A stretch of DNA of 64,000 bases from Rhinopomastus cyanomelas (taxonomy: Eukaryota; Chordata; Aves; Bucerotiformes; Rhinopomastidae). Shown piece by piece: positions 41,601 to 50,600 of this stretch (positions are counted from its first letter, which is position 1; the number at the start of each line of letters is the position of its first letter). Location of the stretch: NCBI GenBank assembly GCA_013400115.1, contig VXBP01005051.1, forward strand, positions 350,016-414,015, in the 5' to 3' direction. A program made the translations under genes and the position numbers. The notes under the pieces are model-generated. The model was not told where the DNA came from and did not search any database. It saw only the letters and a list, made by a program, of their open reading frames with translations.

Positions 41601-44600
41601 GAGCACTGGAACAGGCTGCCCAGGGAGGTTGTGGATTCTCCTTCTCTGGAGATGTTTAAATCCCACCTGGATATGTTCCTGTGCGGCTTGGTCTAGGTGA
41701 TCCTGCACTGGCAGGGGAATTGGACTAGATGATCTTTCAAGGTCCCTTCCAATCCCTAATGTTGTGTGATTCTGTGAATGCTGAGAATAGTGAACTGTCA
41801 GTCATTGACAGCAGGAGAAACACCTTCTCAGCAATTTAGAGACTCTGTGTCCAGTTTGTTTTCACACAGTAACTAGTTCGATCAGTCTTGTCTAGAAAAT
41901 GCTAATCATGGTGCCAAGTTTGTCCTACCATTACCCCACTTCTGAATTCATTCTTTCAAAATCAGAAGGAAGATGATGACTTTTGGTCAATAACTCTGAC
42001 AAAGCCATTACCTTAGGAGCATTAAATGCGAAGATAAGAACTTCAAGGCTTTGCAGAAGTCATATTAGTTCCATTCTCAAATCTGGGTAATGCTTCTTTT
42101 CAAAGTATTAATTTCATTTATTCTATTTGCTCTCTCTCTGTCCTGATAACACAGGCACACATGGCCCCTAAATGAGATCCTCCTATTTTATAAGTTATAA
42201 TCCTCCCTTTCTAAAGTAATAATGAGATGTCTTTGCTTAATCACGTTTATTCTCCCCCCAGCTTCTGCTTTTCTCCATTCCCATTCCACATTGATTTGTC
42301 TCAAAGGTTTCAGCAAAAACCATCAGGCAGGGAGTCACTGGCTCCAAGAGGCTCATGATGCATATGCTGCACATGCTGCTCAGCCTTAAGAGATTACAAA
42401 AGCAGAAAGGAGAGTAAAGAATAGCTTTGCTTGCAAAGTATCTTTTGTCAGCAAAAAGAAAAAAAGCCAAAAGAACCGAGAAGCTGAGAGAAGTTTTGAT
42501 TAATTGGAAATGTAAAAGGAAAGACTCGTATGGGGAAAAGGTGAGACTGTTCATACAGTGAAACAATTACATAACTTGACTATGACAATTTTGGAAGTAC
42601 CTCACGCTAGAAATAAAAAAGGATTTAAAAGATAGCTGGTTTAAACCTTGCACGCATCTTAGGGCATGCTACAAGCATTAGTTAAACAGCCAAGGCCCTG
42701 CTGTGAAGTACTGCACATATAATCCTTGTTGCATTCTAAGTACCCCCAGCAATAAATTATTTAGAGTGTCCAGTCAGTACCATGATCCTGCAGTGTTGTA
42801 TAAACAAACAAAACATCTTATCTCTAATACAAAATTGCTGAGAGTTCTACAACAGCTTAGCAGACTACTCTCATTTGAGCTAGACCTCCACAGTTAATCA
42901 AAAGCCACATTCACTCAAAAGGAGAACATGAACACTGCAGTGTTTCTACTTACAGAGCTGTTTTGCTTCTTAAACTAAAACTTGCAGGAGTTTTACTCAA
43001 AACCAAGGGTATCTAGAAGCTAAGCACCTTGTTCCAAGTAATAAAAACAAAAGCTTAGAACCGGACCCAAACACTTCATTCTAAATTCTTCCTGGAACTG
43101 TTGCACTACTCCAAGGAAAACAAACTAAACACACAAATCAGAAAAACAACAGTAAGTTTTTAACCTGCACCCAAAAATGATGAAAGAACTGGCCTCAGAA
43201 AGTGACCCAAGTTCCCTACCAAAGGTTAGCTGTAGTCTATGCTCTCTTCAGCAACGTATATAAGACGACTGAAGAAGTGCTTCATAACAGTACTGCTAAT
43301 AACAGGAGTCAGTGAATGAAAATCAAAGAATAAATTAAACAAGCAGCAATATTCAGCATAGCCGGAATCACATCATTTCCAAGCACAGCTATCATATCTG
43401 CCTATGTATTCTACAAGTGATAAGGTTAAAGGAGTCTATTACAGCACTAAACTGTACAAGTCAAGGCTACTAATCACCAAATAATGGTAGGTTGGGGCAC
43501 AGGGTATCTCCAGATCTTAGTGCAAATGAATAAAGAGAACCTTCCTCATTATATGTGACATGATTTTTACTTTTTACTAAATTAATGCTGCTCGAAGCAA
43601 ATTATTTGTTTCTTGTTTCTTTCATGGGAGTTACTCCATTTTGCTCCGGCTTCCCTTCTTGTCACAACAAATAAAAAAAATGAGAAACCTTGGAAGCTGT
43701 CCCCTTATAAATCTAAGCAGACAATGTCCAGCATTACCTGAACCTACATGTTCACTGTCATCTTCTACTTGAAAAAGACAACTGGCACAGGAGAGACGAA
43801 TGAGCAGCTCACACCCATGATTTGTCTCATACGCTAGGAACAAAAAGCAGAAGAGTGAGCTAGAAACACTGAACTCCTATTCAAATAAAGGAAGAAAGCA
43901 ATGCTGTAAGACAAAGGACAGGTACGGTTCAATCATGATTGAGTCATTACAGTAAGGTAACCATGTCCCAAAGGAAACCATAGCTGATACAGAGCAAGCC
44001 TGACAGGGATCCTAACAATTTAGTAGGCTGACACAAACAGTTCCTGCTTAGTCACGTAGAAGCCAAAAGACAATAGCTTTGACCTCATCTTCGTGAGGAC
44101 AGGCTAGACTAACTACAGTTTTAATGATCTTAGATTTATGACTGATTGAAAGATAGTCCAAGAGCAATGAAATGTAAGAGTTTCTCATTCTCGTGCCACA
44201 TGCTGAGCTAACACTCCACCATTACAAGGAGAATCTGATGACATTTTTACAGAGCATCAAGTATGCAATATCTGGATATGTGACACTGCGGGATTAAAAA
44301 CTCATTTAGATATTAGAATTGGTTTTGAACGTTAGCAGTTAGGTCCCAACTCATCTTAGAGGTGCTCCCTTTACACATCACAAAGAGAACAGTCTCTTTC
44401 TAGTGGAAAATTAGTTAATCGTGCATGTGCAAAGGACCAGCAGTCACCTGCCTCAGACATCTCTATTCTAGATGTCAGCGGCTTTGCATGGTGAGGGTAA
44501 AATTTCCTATGATGCAGTACCCCTTCACAAGCTATACCTAAGAAAACAGCTTGGAGNAGGCATGGTGAGGGGAGTGTAGCATCTTCTTGATTACGACAGC

Positions 44601-47600
44601 CCGAGGGAGCCGGGACTCAAGAGCCTGGAGAAGAGGAGACTGAGGGGTGACCTCATTAATGTCTATACATATGTGAAGGGTGGGTGTCAGGAGGATGGAG
44701 CTAGGCTCTTCTCAATGTCATCTAGTGACAGGACGAGGGGCAATGGGTGTGAGCTGGAACACAGGAGGTTCCATATAAATATAAGAAGGAACTTCTTCAC
44801 AGTAAGGATGACAGAGCACTGGAACAGGCTGCCCAGGAGGGTTGTGGATTCTCCTTCTCTGGAGACGTTTAAAACCCACCTGGATATGTTCCTGTGCAGC
44901 TTGGTCTAGGTGATCCTGCACTGGCAGGGGGATTGGACTAGATGATCTTTCAAGGTCCCTTCCATTCCTAATGATTCTATGAAAATCACCTCAGAGACCT
45001 AGCAACCCAACTACATACAAATATTATCAGATCAAAAAAGCACAAACAGGTCCAAAACCAATAATGAATCAATTTGTTATGGACTGTTAAGCACCAAAAA
45101 AGTAATACAAACTCCTGCTAAAGAAGTCTCTGAGGCCCAAAAGAGAAGTTATGCAGGTACAGTGGTGGGAAATACTGTCCTACACCTCCTCTGTTCTCAT
45201 GCTGCTGCTACAGATCATTGTCAGAGTTGGCTACTGCTAGTGTGAACTTCTGTCTGAACTATGATAGCTATTCTTACATACAGCTCAGATCTGAGAAAGG
45301 AATTCCTCGCTATGAGGGTGGTGAGGCACTGGAACAGATTGTCCAGAGATGTTGTGGATGCCTCCTCCCTGAAGTGTTCAAAGCCAGGTTGGATGGGGCT
45401 CTGGGCAACCTGATCTAGCAAGACGTGTCCCTGCCTTTGGCATGGGGGTTGTACCTAGATGATCTCTGAGGTCCCTTCCAACCTGAACTATTCTATAATT
45501 CTGTCATTACATTTCATCTATGCCTTCATATTATAACCTCAATATGCTTCACAGCCGAGTCACACAGCCAAGCCATGCCTGTTGGCACTCAACGCACAGA
45601 AAAAAAACATTCTCATAGAAGTATTCTTCATTTACATCAAGCGCACACAAACAGATCAGTAGGACAGAAAAAAACAAAAACCTTCATTACTAAAGGCTGT
45701 CCTCACTTTCAACCAACCTTTCAGTTTGTACACAGTCTAAATGAACAAGAGGTTTGACCTCCCTGTGGCAAGCACAGTCCCACCACACTGGCAACCCCCA
45801 AAACCACTGCAGGTAAGAAAAAAAGGTGGCAATTCCAGTTAGACTTTTCATTGTTTACTAGCAGTACAACATTGCCATAGTAACTTTAGTACATGTGAAT
45901 ATTAAAAGCACCAATGTCAACCCCAATATACTGTAGTAATATAAGCCTTTTGCTCTCCTCAGTCCCATCTCACTGTACTTCTGCAACCTGGCACTGCTCT
46001 TCTCAGCACTGGTATGAGAATAACACAGCGAGGTATCTCAAACACCAAGGTGCCTGACCAACAATGAAGGCTGCAGTAAGAAGTATGCAATTATATATCT
46101 GCCTACTGGGCAACAAGAAATTAGTTTGGGAGCCAGTGGTGTACCAAAGGGGTTCCTAAAATCATTCTTAAGCCTTCTTCAAAATGCTACAGTACTTGAC
46201 AGTTTTGTAACGGTTCTTCTGTCAGCACCATGTGAGTATTTGCCCACACACACTCTAGAAAAATGGAGCACAATTTCAGGATAGATCACGTCAGCAGAAT
46301 CTGATCCTGCATATCTTGAAACATTCACTTCATACACCTGATAGTTTAAGGGTTCTCCCTAGATCAGACTACAACACTACACTGACCCACTACAGTTAAA
46401 GCTGTCCCCAGCACAGTCATCACTTACGCCTACCCCTGCAAGTTGGCCTTATCATCACTGCGTGGCACGCCACAAATGCAGCTTGCCAGCTACTCCACAA
46501 GCCAAATGTTAAGTAATGAATTACAAGGTGATGAGCGTTTCTGTCTAAATCACATAACTTACATTTAACAAATTCCCCCAAGCAGATACATTATAGCTTG
46601 TCCTACATGGAAACACACTGGTGTTTTGGTACTCACCAGCTGGGCTGCTCTCTGCCTCTCTTCATTAGTGCTATTCCTTTCCCGTTGAAGGGCAGTATTC
46701 AAGGCCTCACTGGCTGCTTCCCTTTCTCTTTTGGCCAGCCGGAGCAGCTCCTCTTGGACCAGCGCCTGTTCTTGCTCATACCTGTAAAGGGTAGCAACAG
46801 CAAAGAGGGAGACGGTAAGGAGCAGACTTCTGGCAACAGGGTCATGGCTTAGCATGGACTGGCCCCACCTAGAGCAAAATCTATTTGACACAGAGTCTGC
46901 TCACAGCTCTGCCATTAGCAGCTTATACTTCAGTTATATTTAACTCTACGTTATAAAGTCCTAAATTAACACCTGAAAACAGTGACAACATAGAAAGTAG
47001 CTGGGTAAATTGATACTGCTTTGGAAAAGATCAGGAACATAAAACGGGCAAAGGATTTAGGCTGAGAGTGCTGCTGTTCTGCTACACAAAGGAAAGAAAA
47101 TCCCACTACAAAGCATGAACAACACTGAGACAAACTGCCCTGTCAGGTCCATAGCCTGGACATCTGAATCTTAAGACTGCCATGAATAAAATTTTGTCCA
47201 GTTCAAGCTTTGAAAATTCCACATGCAAAGAGATATTAACATTACATGAATCACAGAACAAATTATGTTAGCCAGAACCTTTCAAAGTTAGCAATTCCAG
47301 TCTCCTGGTCAAAATAGAACTAACTCTAAGGTTAGATCATGTCACTGAGGACCTTCTCCGGTCAACTTCTGATTATCTCTGAGGGTGAAGACCCTATTGT
47401 ATATCCTCTCAGTGTAACCTGTTACAGTGCTTCACTCCACACACAGTTTGGGGTCTCCTTCCACCCACTCTCCATAACACTGGAAGAATCATTTTGCCAT
47501 GATCTGTGTCCTTTCAGTGAACACCTCGGAGAACAATCCAAGTTTGTCTACATTTTACTATCATAGAAAGCTGGAAAACAATAATTGGACACCCTTTCTT

Positions 47601-50600
47601 CTCCAGGCTAAGCCAATACAGTCCCCTTAACATCTCTTCAGCCATGCCTCGTTTGTGGGGGTCCCTCAAAAGGCACAGATGGTCTCCAGCACAGCAACCA
47701 CTCCTTCAATTCAATGTCAACTTCAAACTTTCTCAGGCTGCAACCTGCCCATCCAGGCCTGGTTCTGGTAACACAGCTGAGCCACACACATATAAACTGT
47801 TTCCCACTGCCTTGTCTCTCTGCCTTCATTCTCACTTCATTTTTGCCCCCACCTACCCTTTCCCAGACCAGATATCTAAAGTGCGATTGAGTAGCTCAGC
47901 ACTGAACACTACCAGCAATTTCAGTACCAGTATCACCAAGTGAAGTGAACCAGCTTTCCAGACTTTTCTTGGTTGCATCTCTGACTTTCTGAAGCACAGT
48001 GCAACTGCTGCAAGAGGGATTTAACAGGTTTGGTCAGCGAGTCACAATACTTAAATGCACTATGTAATCAGACTTATCCTCAGTGTTACCCAGACTACAA
48101 ACACAGTAAAGACACCATCAGAGCAGCAAAAGAAAGAATAAGAAAAGACCAATATTTAGAGCATCTTTAAGAAGGCACAGACAGATCAGAACAGCAGTTT
48201 TAGAAAGCTACTGAGCTGCAGAGCGTTGAAGTTCACATGCCCTGCAATGCCTACGAAGTACAAGAAGACCGCAAGCTGCTGTGGTTCTGCCAGAGGACAG
48301 TTTTCTTCTGCAGTTTTCTCCCCCATTATCCCTACTTTACAAGAATTTGTATCTTAATAAATTAAAACACCTTGTATGAAAACTGGCCAACAAGCACCAT
48401 ATCCAGTCTAGGAAAAGGAAGAGCAATCAGATACATAAGATGGATGTGATAATTCGGTTTATAACTGAAATTAAACACACTACCATGTTTGAAGTTTCAA
48501 AATCTCCAAGGGACATATCAAACACTTGGACACGTTCATCACAGAAAAGGCAATTATACTCAACTTCATGCTCTAATGGTCTTCTAATGCATGACACATA
48601 CAAGTTTTCTGTACTTACAAACTCGTAACACTGGTTCTCCTTAATTCTCCAAACACCATGCCAATTGCTTACACCTCCCCTGACTATTCCTTTCAGCTTC
48701 CCTAAAAAAATGTGTTCCATGCCGCCCTAACTGATAAAGTCTTCAGAGGGACTCCCAAACATCACACATACAGTCATTGTGCTTGGACTGAAGCAAAACT
48801 ATTGCTTTTCTCAAGAATTTCACCTCACCTCCTGTATAATTCCTGCTCCGCAGAAGTGGACTTCTGACCAGAGTCATCTGCCATTGGTGGCTGGATTTCT
48901 AGAAAAGAGAATCCAAAGCTGAGATAACTACAGCATAAAACATCATAAACTATTCGAAGATAATTTGGTGAGTGCTATACCATCAGGACAAAAAAACTCA
49001 CACCTTGCAAAGTCTCAAGAAATTTAAGTTTGATGGATGGAGTCTGAATTCATAAAACAAAGACTGACAACATCATCTGCAACAAGCCATGCACAGAAGT
49101 TTCTAGACGAGGATATTAACTCCTCAAGCCCTGGTTCATATGTGAAACATACACATTTCAGTTCTAATTTCCATTTCATTCCTAGTTTCACTAAGTCTTC
49201 CCCTTGACCTCCTGCTTTCCTTGTAATTACAAGTAATCCCACAACTGGAGGTGAAAGTACTTGATGGAATTCAGGCCATGTATAAGGCTAAATCCACTTT
49301 CAGGAAAGACACAGGCTGACAGGCTGCAAAATTCTAAAAGCAAAGGCCTGGTTCCCTATGTTCATGGTAGTTTGCATGCCTTCAACAAACCCACACTGGT
49401 AACATATCAACACAGCATATCTGGAAACCAAGACAAATCAAATGGTTTTCTGACCTGTAAAGAAACACAAGTGCAGAAACAAAGTTCTCATCACACACTT
49501 GGTGAGCTGTGCTTAGGCAATCCTACCTTCCCAATGAGCTTAGTTCCAAAGACCAGAAGCACCATTTCCCACAGCCACTCCCTGTTGCATGCCAAGGAGA
49601 CAAGAAGGCAGCTTGCCGGGAGTGAAAAACAAAACATTTCTGCCTTGCTTACTGCACGTTTGATGGAAATTTTAGAAACATTTACAGAGTGATGCAAGCT
49701 CCTTACAGTTTCTGAGAAGGGTGGTTACACAAAGATGGAGAATGAAAGGACCTAGAAAAGCAAGGTGTCATACTTAAGGTCACCCAGCAACAGAATTAGA
49801 ATCACGGCATTCCAACTGCTCCAGCTGCCTTGGAGCTACCTTTCAGAAACAAAAAGGACAATACAGGACTATAGCATCCAATGCATTCAGTGATGCAATT
49901 ATCTACAAAATGTGACAGGCTAATCATAGAGCTCCTCTTCACAACAGGACAGTCTCAAAAAAATACAGGTATCCAGTGGTAGTGCTAATGAGAAGTGTGT
50001 AAAAACAGTCAGCAGAGTGGATAGGGACTAACAGTACCTATAGGAGATTTGGGTTTCCCTCCTGCAGCTGGTGAAGATGGGCCACTGCCACTGGATGGAT
50101 GAGACCATCTCTGGTTGTCCCTTTTAGTTTGAGGAGATTCTTTCATTCGGTTCACTACATCTTCAGAGAGCTGAAACACAGGTACACAGGAAAAACACCA
50201 AACAAGTCAACTCCTCTCATATAAAGCCTCCCACGCACTGACCCTAAAGGATTTACTAGACAATGACCCTCTTCTGCAAATAATAATGAAGGGGAAGAGC
50301 ACTGCTAAACAAGTCAAGCCCCAAGCAGTGACACATTTCATCAAAAGCGGAAGGAACTAAGTGAGTTCGAAGTCTGTCCATCGATTCTCCTCCTTTATCC
50401 CCCATTACTGCTGACCAAGCCAAGCACAGGAGTAGTACGTGGCACAAAACTGCTGCACAATCTTCCAGTTCACAAAAGGCTGCAAACTTTTTTGAAATAT
50501 CACTCCTTGTGTCCAAATCCAGGGAAAAGAAAAAGTTAACTTGATGCTTTCTGGCAAATCAGTCCAAGGAGCTTCTCACAGCACTTTCTTCCTCCCAAGG

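Larger units (their letters stand above)
8647..46636 (-). other. CHCHD6 intron 4 (38 kb), repeat-bearing
   Basis: The intron is bounded by donor gtgagt at 46636 and acceptor cccag at 8647. It holds CR1 copies on both strands, a tRNA-like SINE, two single-N gaps and short tandem duplications, all listed separately. The unique stretches between them (for example 8647-14255, 16616-22525, 22927-30769, 35481-41343) show no exon-like frame with conserved residues, and I see nothing else in them. Confidence 0.8.

Noticed and set aside
49261..49692. 143-codon plus-strand open frame in CHCHD6 intron 2
   Set aside because: It is antisense to the gene and has no motif; chance open frame in an intron.
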